From Gammaproteobacteria bacterium (GTDB taxonomy: Bacteria > Pseudomonadota > Gammaproteobacteria > UWMA-0217), in contig JALWKV010000252.1 in NCBI GenBank assembly GCA_027081275.1, positions 1 through 34,002 on the forward strand: DNA of 34,002 nucleotides, read 5' to 3'. Each line of letters starts with the position of its first letter. The stretch's first letter is position 1. This document shows positions 6,943 through 15,381 of the stretch, one piece after another. Both the position numbers and the translations under genes were made by a program. The notes under the pieces are model-generated. The model searched no databases. It was not told where the DNA came from and worked only from the letters and a program-made list of their open reading frames with translations.

Positions 6943-7509
6943 ATGCTCTGGATCATCCTGCTCGCCGCCGCCATTGTCGCCGCCCTCTACGGCATCAGCC
7001 TCTACAACGGACTGGTGCGTCTCAAGCACAACGTCAGCAAGGCCTGGGCCAATATCGACGTGCTGCTCAAGCAGCGCCACGACGAGCTGCCGAAGCTGGT
7101 CGAGGTCTGCCGCCAGTACATGGGCTTCGAAAGCGATGCGCTGGAGCGGGTAACGCAGGCGCGCAACCAGGTCCAGCAGGCCCGCTCGAAGGGTGACATC
7201 GGCGCGCTGGGGATGGCGGAGGGCGCGCTGCGCATGGGCCTCGCCGGCCTCTTCGCCGTGGCCGAGGCCTATCCCGACCTGAAGGCGGACAACGGCTTCC
7301 AGCATCTGCGCACCCGCATCTCGACGCTGGAGAACGAGATCGCCGACCGCCGCGAGTACTACAACGAGACGGTCAACCAGAACAACATCCAGATCGAGCA
7401 GTTTCCCGACATCCTCATCGCCCGCTTCTTCGGCTTCAAGCCGGCCGAATCGCTCAGTTTCGACGCCCGCGAACTGACCGACCCCGACCTGAAGGCGCTG
7501 TTCTCCTGA
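6943..7509 (+). CDS. lemA: LemA family protein
   Basis: The 188-residue product begins with one hydrophobic segment (about 2-20, IILLAAAIVAALYGISLYN) that anchors it in the inner membrane. The LemA four-helix domain follows (NxLVRLKHNVSKAWANIDVLLKQRHDELPKLVEVC). Family features YPDLKADNGFQHL and the tail FPDILIARFFGFKPAESLSF are present. LemA proteins are widespread and their biochemical role is unsettled. The next gene, 12 bp downstream, encodes a GIDE-domain membrane protein, a combination seen in other bacteria. I infer that the two work together at the membrane. Confidence 0.92.
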   Translation: MLWIILLAAAIVAALYGISLYNGLVRLKHNVSKAWANIDVLLKQRHDELPKLVEVCRQYMGFESDALERVTQARNQVQQARSKGDIGALGMAEGALRMGLAGLFAVAEAYPDLKADNGFQHLRTRISTLENEIADRREYYNETVNQNNIQIEQFPDILIARFFGFKPAESLSFDARELTDPDLKALFS

Positions 7510-7521
7510 GCCGTCCCGGCG

Positions 7522-8433
7522 GTGACACCCGCAATGCTTCAGGCCCTGCCCCCGGCCGCGCAGTGGCTCCTGCTCGGAATCGTCGCGGCGCTGACGCTGC
7601 TGGCGCTGCGGCTGTTCTGGCGCAGCCTCGACCAGCTCGTCTGGGTGCGCGTCGCCGCCCGCGCGCGGGCGCGCTCCGCGAGCCAGGGACTGGTCGAGCT
7701 CTCCGGCCATGCCCGCGCCATTCCCGGCCCGCCGATCGTGGCGCCGCTGTCGCGCCGCGACTGCGTCTGGTATGCCTACCGGAGTTCCGGCATCGCCGCG
7801 GACGGCGGCTATCGCCATGTGCGCGAGTCCGGTCGCAGCGACGCGATCTTTCATCTCGAAGACGCCTCCGGGCGCTGCATCGTCGATCCCGACGGCGCCA
7901 CCGTGCTCGCGCCCCGCAGCGAGATCTGGTTCGGCGACACGCGCCGACCGACGATTCGCTCCTTCGGCTGGAAGCTGGAGTGGCTGGGGCTGCTGCGCGG
8001 CATGCGCTACCACGAGCAGCGCATCGAGGCCGGCGACCGCCTCTATGTGCTGGGCGAGTTCGAATCGCTGCGCGACCAGCACCACAACGATCTGGCGCAT
8101 GAAACCGCCGCCATTCTCGCGGCCTGGAAGCACGATCCCCGGCGGATGCAACAGATCGACAGCAACGGCGACGGCCGCATCGACGAGCAGGAGTGGGAGA
8201 CGGCCCGGGGCGAGGCACTGAAACGCGCCGCACTCAAGCTCCATGCCGAGGGCCGCACCGCCCGGCTCAATGTGCTGCGCAAGCCGCGCAATCCCCGCCA
8301 GCCGTTCATCATCGCCGGTTTCGACGAAGCGACGCTGCTACGCCGGCTGGGCTGGCGCGCCGGGCTGTTCGCCGTGCTATTCGTCGCCGGCGCGGCGCTG
8401 CTCCATCGACTTGCTACAGCCATTTCCGCCTGA
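7522..8433 (+). CDS. GIDE-domain membrane protein with EF-hand
   Basis: The 303-residue product (or 299 if the ATG at 7534 is used) has a membrane segment near 16-37 and another near the C-terminus (about 281-298). Between them lies a GIDE-type domain, the module next to the RING in mitochondrial MULAN/MAPL E3 ligases; here there is no RING. Recognisable parts are the stretch LVELSGHARA, APLSRRDCVWYAYRS, a repeated S/G-rich Asp segment (SGRCIVDPDGATV), GDRLYVLGEF and a C-terminal PFIIAGFDEATLLRRL. Residues 213-224 (DSNGDGRIDEQE) form a perfect EF-hand calcium loop, with acidic or Asn ligands at 1, 3, 5, 9 and 12. It probably forms an operon with lemA. The function is unknown; calcium-responsive membrane signalling or protein interaction is my inference. 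Neither start has a clear ribosome binding site. Confidence 0.75.
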   Translation: MTPAMLQALPPAAQWLLLGIVAALTLLALRLFWRSLDQLVWVRVAARARARSASQGLVELSGHARAIPGPPIVAPLSRRDCVWYAYRSSGIAADGGYRHVRESGRSDAIFHLEDASGRCIVDPDGATVLAPRSEIWFGDTRRPTIRSFGWKLEWLGLLRGMRYHEQRIEAGDRLYVLGEFESLRDQHHNDLAHETAAILAAWKHDPRRMQQIDSNGDGRIDEQEWETARGEALKRAALKLHAEGRTARLNVLRKPRNPRQPFIIAGFDEATLLRRLGWRAGLFAVLFVAGAALLHRLATAISA

Positions 8434-8522
8434 CCCCCATCTTCCCGCCCGAGCAGCCCTGTAGCACTGCGCTGGAAACATCCCGCAAGACCTACACCGA
8501 AACGAGACCCGGCGCCGATATC

Positions 8523-8531
8523 TGCTATCAT
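8523..8531 (+). promoter_or_regulatory. Candidate extended -10 promoter for pntAA-AB-B
   Basis: TGCTATCAT (TG at 8523-8524, -10 hexamer TATCAT at 8526-8531) is an extended -10 element about 84 bp upstream of the pntAA ATG. No recognisable -35 hexamer lies 17 bp upstream, which extended -10 promoters do not need. Confidence 0.4.
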
Positions 8532-8614
8532 TGCCGACTTCCATTTTTTCCACCGAACAACGTCCGCGCAACCGCTGGCCGGCGGCTGCCGGCAGACAAC
8601 ATCTGGAGAATGCG

Positions 8615-9733
8615 ATGCCCCTGACCGTGGCAGTGCCGAAAGAGACGGCCGCAGGTGAACGCCGGGTCGCGATGGAGCCCTCCGTCGCGAAGAAACTGGA
8701 CAAGCTCGGCGCCAAGGTGCTGATCGAGAAGAACGCCGGCGCGGAGGCAGGGTTCCGCGATGACGACTTCGCCCCCGCCGAGATCGTCGAGGCCGACGCG
8801 ATCTACGACGCCGATGTGATCTTCCGCGTGCAGATCCCCACCGCCGACGAGATCGAGCGGATGCGCGAAGGCACGGTGCTGATCGGCACGCTGACGCCAT
8901 TCCGCAATCCCGAGCTGGTGACGAAGCTGGCCGAGAAGAAGATCACCAGCTTCGCCATGGAGCTGATTCCGCGCATCTCGCGGGCGCAGTCGATGGACGT
9001 GCTCTCGTCGCAGGCCGCCGTGGCCGGCTACAAGGCCGGCATCATGGGCGCCGACCTCGCCTGCCGTTTCTTTCCGATGCTGACCACGGCCGCCGGCACG
9101 ATCCGTCCGTCGAAGGTCATCGTCATCGGCGCCGGCGTGGCCGGGTTGCAGGCCATCGCCACGGCGCGCCGCCTCGGCGCCATCGTCGAGGGCTACGACG
9201 TGCGCTCGGCCACCAAGGAGCAGGTGGAATCGCTCGGCGCCAAGTTCATCGAGCTGTCGATCAAGGCCGAGGGCGAGGGCGGCTACGCCCGCGAGCTGAC
9301 GCCGGAGGAGCTGAAGCAGCAGCAGGAAGAGCTGGCCGACTACATCGCTCAGGCCGACGTGCTGATCACCACCGCCGCGGTGCCGGGCCGTCCGGCGCCG
9401 AAGATCATCCCCACGGCCACCGTCGAGCGGATGAAGCCGGGCGCGGTGATCGTCGATCTCGCGGCCGAGGGCGGCGGCAATACCGAGCTGACCCGGCCCG
9501 GCGAGACGATCAAGCACGGCGAGGTCATCATCCACGGCCCGCTCAACGTGCCGAGCCAGGTGCCGCTGCACGCCAGCGAGATGTACGCCAAGAACCTGTT
9601 CAACTTCCTCTCGCCGATGATCGCCGAAGGCGAGCTGAAGTTCGACTGGGAGGACGAGATCGTCGCCGGCGCGCTGCTGACCCGCGACGGCGAGATCGTC
9701 AACGAACAAGTCAAAGAAGCCACGGGAGCCTGA
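8615..9733 (+). CDS. pntAA: Proton-translocating NAD(P)+ transhydrogenase, subunit alpha part 1
   Basis: The 372-residue soluble domain I binds NAD(H). It begins with MPLTVAVPKETAAGERRVAM, typical of alanine dehydrogenase/PntA proteins. The Rossmann nucleotide loop VIVIGAGVAGLQAIATARRLGA is followed by the acidic residue of GYDVR. The SSQAAVAGYKA and TTAAVPGRPAPKII signatures are present. The ATG at 8615 is supported by TGGAGA upstream and matches the family N-terminus; the longer open frame upstream adds non-homologous residues. With the two following genes it forms the split-alpha transhydrogenase found in Rhodospirillum and many other proteobacteria. That enzyme uses the proton gradient to make NADPH from NADH. 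Confidence 0.96.
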   Translation: MPLTVAVPKETAAGERRVAMEPSVAKKLDKLGAKVLIEKNAGAEAGFRDDDFAPAEIVEADAIYDADVIFRVQIPTADEIERMREGTVLIGTLTPFRNPELVTKLAEKKITSFAMELIPRISRAQSMDVLSSQAAVAGYKAGIMGADLACRFFPMLTTAAGTIRPSKVIVIGAGVAGLQAIATARRLGAIVEGYDVRSATKEQVESLGAKFIELSIKAEGEGGYARELTPEELKQQQEELADYIAQADVLITTAAVPGRPAPKIIPTATVERMKPGAVIVDLAAEGGGNTELTRPGETIKHGEVIIHGPLNVPSQVPLHASEMYAKNLFNFLSPMIAEGELKFDWEDEIVAGALLTRDGEIVNEQVKEATGA

Positions 9734-9737
9734 CGTC

Positions 9738-10034
9738 ATGATCGAAGGATTCGTTGCCCTCTATATCTTCATGCTCGCGGCCTTCACCGGCTACGAGGTC
9801 ATCTCCAAGGTGCCGGTGATCCTGCACACGCCGCTGATGTCGGGCTCCAACTTCGTCCACGGCATCGTGCTGGTGGGCGCCATGATCGCGCTGGGGCACG
9901 CCGAGACGGGGCTGGAGACGCTGATCGGCTTCTTCGCCGTGCTGCTCGCCGCCGGCAACGCGGTCGGCGGCTACGTGGTCACGGAGCGGATGCTGGAGAT
10001 GTTCAAGACCAGCAAGAAGAAGGAGAACAAGTAA
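9738..10034 (+). CDS. pntAB: NAD(P)+ transhydrogenase, subunit alpha part 2
   Basis: The 98-residue protein consists of three hydrophobic helices (about 3-20, 34-54, 60-82) of the membrane domain, which form part of the proton channel. It has the conserved FTGYEVISKVPVILHTPLMSG segment and a Lys-rich C-terminus (KTSKKKENK). The ATG follows the pntAA stop by 4 bp, and the pntAB stop is immediately adjacent to the pntB start. It corresponds to the C-terminal membrane part of single-chain PntA in E. coli, encoded here as a separate small gene. Confidence 0.95.
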   Translation: MIEGFVALYIFMLAAFTGYEVISKVPVILHTPLMSGSNFVHGIVLVGAMIALGHAETGLETLIGFFAVLLAAGNAVGGYVVTERMLEMFKTSKKKENK

Positions 10035-11408
10035 ATGAACTGGCTGATTCAGGCTTCCTACTTCAGCGCGGCCGTCCTCTTCATCTTCGGCCTCAAGCAG
10101 ATGTCTTCGCCGGTGACGGCGCGGCGCGGCATCATCTGGGCCGGCGTCGGCATGCTGCTGGCGACGCTGGTTACCTTCTTCCACGACCACATTCACGCCA
10201 ACTACGTGCTGATGGTGCTGGCCATCGCCATCGGCGGCGGCGCGGCCTGGTGGTCGGGCAAGCGCGTGGCGATGACCGACATGCCGCAGATGATCGCGCT
10301 CTACAACGGCATGGGCGGTGGCGCGGCGGCGGCGATCGCCGCGGTCGAGCTGGTCAAGGGCGAGCCGATGAGCGACACGGTGCTGATTCTGGCCGTGCTC
10401 GGCGCGCTGATCGGCACCATCGCCTTCTCCGGCTCGGCCATCGCCTTCGCCAAGCTGCAGGGGCTGATCCGCAAGGCGACGCGCTATCCCAACCAGCAGC
10501 TCGTCAATCTCGCGGCTTTCGTCGTCACGCTGCTGCTCGGGCTGCTGATCATCAAGGTGGGCCACGAGATCGCCGGTTTCTGGCTATTCCTCTTCTTCGC
10601 GCTGGCGCTGGCGGTGGGCGTGATGATCACGCTGCCGATCGGCGGCGCCGACATGCCGGTGGTGATCTCGCTGTTCAACGCGCTGACCGGTCTTGCCGTT
10701 GGCTTCGAGGGCTATGTACTGCAGAACCCGGCGATGATGATCGCTGGCATCGTCGTCGGCTCCGCCGGCACGCTGCTGACCCAGTTGATGGCCAAGGCGA
10801 TGAACCGCCCCGTCTCGAACGTGCTGTTCAGCGGCTTCGGCGACACGGCCGGCGGCGAGAGCGCCGAGGTGAAGGGTTCGATGAAGCCGATCGATCCCAC
10901 CGACGCCGGGGTGATGATGGCGTTCGCCGACAAGGTGATCATCGTGCCCGGCTACGGCATGGCCGTGGCGCAGGCGCAGCACAAGGTGTGGGAGCTGACG
11001 CAGCTGCTGATCGAGCGCGACGTCACCGTCAAGTTCGCCATCCATCCGGTCGCCGGGCGGATGCCGGGCCACATGAACGTGCTGCTGGCCGAGGCCGGCG
11101 TGCCTTACGACCTGATCTACGATCTCGACGAGATCAACAACGAATTCCCCACCGCCGACGTGGCGCTGGTCATCGGCGCCAACGACGTGGTCAATCCGGC
11201 CGCGCGCACCGACCCGAACAGCCCGATCTACGGCATGCCGATCCTCAACGTCGATCAGGCCAAGAACGTGCTGGTCATCAAGCGCGGCCAGGGCGCCGGC
11301 TTCTCCGGCATCGAGAATCACCTCTTCTTCGCCGACAACACGCGGATGCTCTATGGCGATGCCCAGTCGATGGTCAGCGAGCTGATCGCGGCGATCAAGG
11401 AACTCTGA
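10035..11408 (+). CDS. pntB: NAD(P)+ transhydrogenase, subunit beta
   Basis: The 457-residue product starts with about eight or nine hydrophobic membrane helices (1-255). The C-terminal NADP(H)-binding domain III occupies about 280-457. Signatures seen are LIGTIAFSGSAIAFAKLQG, the domain III start ADKVIIVPGYGMAVAQAQH, the NADP-binding AIHPVAGRMPGHMNVLLAEA, VALVIGANDVVNPAARTD and the C-terminal VLVIKRGQGAGFSGIENHLF. These are the standard PntB elements, and the length is close to E. coli PntB (462). The gene follows pntAB without a gap and is followed by a strong terminator. Confidence 0.97.
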   Translation: MNWLIQASYFSAAVLFIFGLKQMSSPVTARRGIIWAGVGMLLATLVTFFHDHIHANYVLMVLAIAIGGGAAWWSGKRVAMTDMPQMIALYNGMGGGAAAAIAAVELVKGEPMSDTVLILAVLGALIGTIAFSGSAIAFAKLQGLIRKATRYPNQQLVNLAAFVVTLLLGLLIIKVGHEIAGFWLFLFFALALAVGVMITLPIGGADMPVVISLFNALTGLAVGFEGYVLQNPAMMIAGIVVGSAGTLLTQLMAKAMNRPVSNVLFSGFGDTAGGESAEVKGSMKPIDPTDAGVMMAFADKVIIVPGYGMAVAQAQHKVWELTQLLIERDVTVKFAIHPVAGRMPGHMNVLLAEAGVPYDLIYDLDEINNEFPTADVALVIGANDVVNPAARTDPNSPIYGMPILNVDQAKNVLVIKRGQGAGFSGIENHLFFADNTRMLYGDAQSMVSELIAAIKEL

Positions 11409-11445
11409 GCCGCCAGCGTCCTTCCGTCGCGCGGATTGCCGACAC

Positions 11446-11469
11446 AGCCCGGTTCAGCCGGGCTTTTTT
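11446..11469 (+). terminator. Rho-independent terminator of the pnt operon
   Basis: A perfect 7-bp stem (agcccgg 11446-11452, ccgggct 11458-11464) with loop ttcag is followed by TTTTTT. It lies 38 bp after the pntB stop. Confidence 0.9.
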
Positions 11470-11564
11470 GTTGCAGTGGCTGCCCCGGGTTCCGTGATCT
11501 GCTGCAGGAATTTCCCGTTCCATTCGGCTACACTCCCCTGCTCCAGGACAGACAGTTTTCACTG

Positions 11565-12242
11565 ATGAAACACCGCATTCGCCACGGCGTACTCATATCC
11601 CTGCTCCTGCTCAACACCGCCGGCCTCGCGCTCGCGGCGGAGGACGAAAAGGAAGCGGCGGAGAATCTCGACACCATCTATGTCACCGATGTGCTCCACC
11701 TCAAGCTCTATGAAGAGGCCGGCGGCAAGGGCGCCACGCTGAAGACGCTCTCGAGCGGCGATGCGCTGAAACTGCTGGAGACGCAGGGGCGCTATCACAA
11801 AGTGGAAACCGTCGATGGCGTCATCGGCTGGGTCAAGAAGTTCTATACCGTCTCCAAGCCACCCGCGGCCGTGGCGCTGCCGGAAATTCAGAAGCTGCTG
11901 GAAGAGCGCGACGCGGAGGTCGAGAAGCTGAAGCAGCAGTTGCAGGAGAAGACCATCGGCGCCGGGCTGAAGGAGGACTACGAGCAGAAGCTGATCCAGC
12001 TCAACGAGGAAAACGTGGCGCTGACCAACGAAAAGGAACAGCTGCGCAAACGTCTCGATCAGCTCGAGCTGGAGAAGCTCCACAATGAATCGGGCTCGAC
12101 ATCCACGCCGGAGGAGCAGCGCCTCCACCCCGCCGCCATCGCCGCCATCACCGCCATCGGCGGCCTGCTGCTGGGCACGATCCTCGGCTACCGTCTCTAC
12201 GCCAGCCGCCTGAAGAAGCGCTTCTACGGCCACAAGATCTGA
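11565..12242 (+). CDS. SH3-domain / coiled-coil / membrane-anchor protein (YgiM/TIGR04211 type)
   Basis: The 225-residue product has a signal peptide (about 1-25, hydrophobic LISLLLLNTAGLALA). A bacterial SH3 domain follows (about 34-98, with TDVLHLKLYEEAGGKG and VDGVIGWVKKFYT). Then comes a coiled coil of about 90 residues rich in Glu/Lys/Leu/Gln, and a C-terminal membrane helix (about 187-210) ending in a basic cytoplasmic tail (RLKKRFYGHK). This is the layout of YgiM-like proteins, which are thought to project an SH3 domain into the periplasm. I chose the ATG at 11565 because it begins the signal peptide; open frame upstream runs through the pnt terminator. The molecular role is not established. 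Confidence 0.85.
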   Translation: MKHRIRHGVLISLLLLNTAGLALAAEDEKEAAENLDTIYVTDVLHLKLYEEAGGKGATLKTLSSGDALKLLETQGRYHKVETVDGVIGWVKKFYTVSKPPAAVALPEIQKLLEERDAEVEKLKQQLQEKTIGAGLKEDYEQKLIQLNEENVALTNEKEQLRKRLDQLELEKLHNESGSTSTPEEQRLHPAAIAAITAIGGLLLGTILGYRLYASRLKKRFYGHKI

Positions 12243-12439
12243 CGCGCACGACAATCGCTGCCGCGACAACGCACTCGGGTTGGTACAAGCGCCAGCCCGG
12301 CTGTGGCCTACCCTGAAATGTGACTCCATGTATCGTGCCCGGCACGCGCGCTCCCTATACTTCAGGTCAGTTCCGCCGCCTCATGTCAGGATGACGAAAA
12401 CAGGTGGCGGGTACCGTTGAAGCACAGGAGGCAAAGGAA

Positions 12440-12949
12440 ATGCCTGATAGAGCCCCCTTGGGGAATGTGAGCTGCCCGCGTTGCCGGACACTGCTGACCA
12501 GCGCCGACCGGATCCCCAAGACGACACTGCAGGCGCTGTTTACACCCAACCACAAGCGCTACCTCTGCGACAGCTGCGGTCTGAAGTTCACCGTGGCGGG
12601 TGATGGCTCGAGCAGGAAGCAAAGGACCGCCGACGCCTATGACCTGCCCCCGCTGAAGCTGGACATGCACGGCAAGGTGGGCAAACCCGATCGACCCCGA
12701 TCCCCGCGCCCGCGCTCGCGCAGCCGCTATGTGCAGAGCCGGCCCCGCACCACGCGCCTGCATGTCACCGATGTGCCGGACATTCCGGGCATCCACAATT
12801 CGGCCGACAAGGCGGTGCTGAAAAGCAGTGAACAGAAAGCTTCACAGATGGAGCAGGAACTGGAACGCTTGCGCCGCATCGAAAAGGAATATCGCCGCTT
12901 GAAGAAGGCGAATCGCTATCTCGCCAAGGCGTCCAGTCAGCGGCACTGA
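12440..12949 (+). CDS. Zinc-ribbon protein with basic linker and C-terminal coiled coil (unknown function)
   Basis: I do not recognise the family of this 169-residue protein. An N-terminal zinc ribbon has two Cys pairs (C12/C15 in CPRC, C43/C46 in CDSC). It is followed by a strongly basic, Arg/Pro/Ser-rich linker (about 75-110) and a charged alpha-helical C-terminus with heptad character (about 128-165, ASQMEQELERLRRIEKEYRR). The ATG at 12440 is preceded by AGGAGG and AAGGA, so it is preferred over the in-frame GTG 36 bp upstream. No signal peptide or membrane segment is seen, so it is probably cytoplasmic. The basic linker suggests nucleic-acid or ribosome contact (inference). It stands alone between the SH3 protein and the FemAB-like gene. 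Confidence 0.7.
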   Translation: MPDRAPLGNVSCPRCRTLLTSADRIPKTTLQALFTPNHKRYLCDSCGLKFTVAGDGSSRKQRTADAYDLPPLKLDMHGKVGKPDRPRSPRPRSRSRYVQSRPRTTRLHVTDVPDIPGIHNSADKAVLKSSEQKASQMEQELERLRRIEKEYRRLKKANRYLAKASSQRH

Positions 12950-13052
12950 TTCCCGGCAAAGGCTTTCCCCCACCGGCCAGGGCACAAAGGGGCATCTATT
13001 CCGGGCTGTAGTATCCTCGGGCAGGGTATCCTCGACCAAGCGACCACCGTCC

Positions 13053-14189
13053 GTGGAAATCCGCATCCACACCAGCATCGACGACATCCCCGCCGACCAG
13101 TGGAACGCACTGGTCGACGACGGCTATCCATTTCTGCAACACGCCTTTCTGGCCGCGATGGAGCGGCACGGCTGCGTCGGCGAGCACTTCGGCTGGCTGC
13201 CGCGACACATCACCATTCACGACGAAGGCCGGCTGGTCGCCGCGCTTCCCCTCTATGAAAAGCACAACGGCTACGGCGAGTTCGTTTTCGATCACGCCTG
13301 GGCCGACGCCTATCAGCGTGCCGGGCGGCGCTACTACCCGAAACTGGTCAGCGCCATTCCCTATACGCCGGCCACGGGCCAGCGACTGCTGGCGGCGCCG
13401 GGGCGGGAACAGTCGCTGTGGCCGCTGCTGCTCGAAACCGCGCGCAAGCTGGCGGCATCGATCGACGCCAGCGGCCTGCACATACTGTTCCAGACAGCGC
13501 GGGAGCACGAATTCACCGCGCCGACAATGCTGACCCGGCACGATTGCCAGTTCCACTGGTTCAATGAGGGCTACCGCGATTTCGACGATTTCCTCGACCG
13601 GCTGACGGCGAAGAAACGCAAGAACATCCGTCAGGAACGCCGCCGCGTCATGCAGCAAGGCGTTAGGCTGCGCATGCTCGACGGCCATGCCGCCACCCAC
13701 GAGGACTGGGAGGCGTTCAGCATCTTCTACCAGCGCACCTTCGACGAGAAATGGGGCATGGCCACCTTCAACCGCGCCTTTTTCGAGGAGGTCGGGAAAA
13801 GCATGCCGGAGGCGATCGTGCTGGTGCTGGCCGACCTCGACAACGAATGCATCGCCGGAGCGCTGATGTATCGCAGCGACGACACACTCTACGGCCGCCA
13901 CTGGGGCTGCACGCGGGAGGTGGACCGGCTTCACTTCGAAGCCTGCTACTATCAGGGCATCGACTACTGCATCGAACACGGCCTGCGCCGCTTCGAACCG
14001 GGCGCACAGGGAGAGCACAAGGTCGCGCGCGGCTTTGTTCCCGTGCTCACCCGCTCCAGCCACCAGTTGCTCGATGACATCTACCAAGACGCCATCGAGC
14101 GGTTCTGCGCCCACGAACGCGACGCCATCGCCGGCTACATGGCCGACCTCGATGACCACACGCCCTACAAGAGACTCACGGATCAATGA
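13053..14189 (+). CDS. FemAB-like GNAT acyltransferase (DUF482 / PF04339 family)
   Basis: The 378-residue product matches the DUF482 family of GNAT-fold proteins, once named peptidogalycan biosynthesis proteins. Seen are the N-terminal PFLQHAFLAAMERHGCVGEHFGW, PLYEKHNGYGEFVFDHAWADAY, LTAKKRKNIRQERR, the FYQRTFDEKWGMATFN segment and the C-terminal GLRRFEPGAQGEHKVARGF. The Lys/Arg-rich stretch at about 186-200 and the two-lobed GNAT layout resemble FemAB enzymes, which add amino acids from aminoacyl-tRNA; the actual substrate is unknown. The start is a GTG at 13053 with no strong ribosome binding site. The stop overlaps the next gene's ATG by four bases (ATGA), so the two are coupled. Confidence 0.85.
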   Translation: MEIRIHTSIDDIPADQWNALVDDGYPFLQHAFLAAMERHGCVGEHFGWLPRHITIHDEGRLVAALPLYEKHNGYGEFVFDHAWADAYQRAGRRYYPKLVSAIPYTPATGQRLLAAPGREQSLWPLLLETARKLAASIDASGLHILFQTAREHEFTAPTMLTRHDCQFHWFNEGYRDFDDFLDRLTAKKRKNIRQERRRVMQQGVRLRMLDGHAATHEDWEAFSIFYQRTFDEKWGMATFNRAFFEEVGKSMPEAIVLVLADLDNECIAGALMYRSDDTLYGRHWGCTREVDRLHFEACYYQGIDYCIEHGLRRFEPGAQGEHKVARGFVPVLTRSSHQLLDDIYQDAIERFCAHERDAIAGYMADLDDHTPYKRLTDQ

Positions 14190-14818
14190 AACCTTATGCC
14201 GAATCCTGCGACCAGAACCGCGAACCGATACTGGAGGTGCTGGCGCCAACGCTCGCCAGCCACCGTCATCTGCTGGAAATCGGCAGCGGCACCGGCCAGC
14301 ACGCCGTCTGGTTCGGGCGAAAGCTGCCGCACCTGACCTGGCAGACCAGCGACCTGCCAGAGCATCACGACGGCATCCGCATCTGGCTGGCCGAAGCGGC
14401 ACTGCCCAACGTGCTGCCGCCGCTCGCGCTCGATACACGCGACCACCCCTGGCCCGAAATCGAGGCCGACTGCGTCTTCTCGGCCAACACCGCGCATATC
14501 ATGGACGACGAGGGCGTCGCGGGCATGTTCCGCGGCGTCGGCGAACTGCTGCCGAGCAACGGCCTGTTTCTGCTCTACGGCCCTTTCAACTATGGCGGCC
14601 GTTACACCTCGGACAGCAATGCGCGCTTCGACCAGTGGCTGCGCCAGCGCGACCCGGCCAGCGGCATCAAGGATTTCGAAACGCTGGATCGGCTGGCGCG
14701 GGCCGCCGGCATGGCGCTCGTCGCCGACCATGCCATGCCGGCCAACAACCGCACCCTCTGCTGGCGCAAGGCGTCAAGCGAGGACGGCCAGAAAGCGGGC
14801 AACGGGAGAACATGCTAG
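14186..14818 (+). CDS. SAM-dependent methyltransferase-like protein (DUF938)
   Basis: The 210-residue product matches the DUF938 family. MKPYAESCDQNREPILEVL at the start is characteristic. The SAM-binding glycine loop LLEIGSGTGQHAVWFG is followed by the acidic end of strand 2 (TWQTSDL), then by VFSANTAHIMDDEGVAGMF and FLLYGPFNYGGRYTSDSNARFD. The substrate is unknown. Its ATG overlaps the stop of the FemAB-like gene, so they are probably translated together and may act in one pathway (inference). The last 15 residues are polar and not part of the fold. Confidence 0.87.
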   Translation: MKPYAESCDQNREPILEVLAPTLASHRHLLEIGSGTGQHAVWFGRKLPHLTWQTSDLPEHHDGIRIWLAEAALPNVLPPLALDTRDHPWPEIEADCVFSANTAHIMDDEGVAGMFRGVGELLPSNGLFLLYGPFNYGGRYTSDSNARFDQWLRQRDPASGIKDFETLDRLARAAGMALVADHAMPANNRTLCWRKASSEDGQKAGNGRTC

Positions 14819-14853
14819 AGTGCCGACCTTGAATCACGAAACGAGAAGCACGC

Positions 14854-15339
14854 ATGCAAGCTGAAAAGAACAAGGTTGTCACCATCGACTACACCCTGAA
14901 AGACAACGAGGGCAACCTGATCGACGAGTCCAACACCGGCGAATTCGCCTATCTGCACGGCGCCAACAACATCATTCCCGGGCTGGAGAAGGAGCTGGAA
15001 GGCAAACAGGCCGGCGATTCCATCCAGGTCTCGATCAAGCCCGAAGACGCCTATGGCGAGGTGGACATGGCCAAGATCCAGCAGGCGCCGCGCAGCATGT
15101 TCCCGCAGGACGTCGAGATCAAGCCTGGCATGCAGTTCCACGCCCAGACGCCCGATGGCCAGGATGTCATGGTCACCGTCACTGCGGTCGAGGATGATCA
15201 TGTCGTCATCGACGGCAATCACCCGCTGGCCGGCGTCACTCTCAACTTCGACGTCACCGTCCGCGACGTGCGCGACGCCTCCGCCGAAGAAATCGAGCAT
15301 CAGCACGTCCACGGCCCCGGCGGACATCACCACGGTTGA
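14854..15339 (+). CDS. slyD: FKBP-type peptidyl-prolyl isomerase SlyD
   Basis: The 161-residue cytoplasmic chaperone and prolyl isomerase shows the SlyD pattern. The FKBP half (VVTIDYTLKDNEGNLID...GANNIIPGLEKELEGKQAGD) is interrupted by the insert-in-flap chaperone domain (about 70-130, EVDMAKIQQAPRSMFPQD and GQDVMVTVTAVEDDHVVIDGN). The conserved NHPLAGVTLNFDVTV follows. The C-terminus EHQHVHGPGGHHHG is a short His-rich metal-binding tail; in E. coli a longer version delivers nickel to hydrogenases. The gene starts 35 bp after the DUF938 stop and converges with the GH8 gene. No hydrogenase or urease genes are in the window. Confidence 0.94.
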   Translation: MQAEKNKVVTIDYTLKDNEGNLIDESNTGEFAYLHGANNIIPGLEKELEGKQAGDSIQVSIKPEDAYGEVDMAKIQQAPRSMFPQDVEIKPGMQFHAQTPDGQDVMVTVTAVEDDHVVIDGNHPLAGVTLNFDVTVRDVRDASAEEIEHQHVHGPGGHHHG

Positions 15340-15381
15340 TACTCGTCGCCCGGGTCTGCGGACTCGGGCGCTACGGTGGCG

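Noticed and set aside
8615-10034. Split pntA read as a frameshifted gene
   Set aside because: The two-gene alpha subunit is a standard arrangement in many proteobacteria, and both genes have proper starts and stops.
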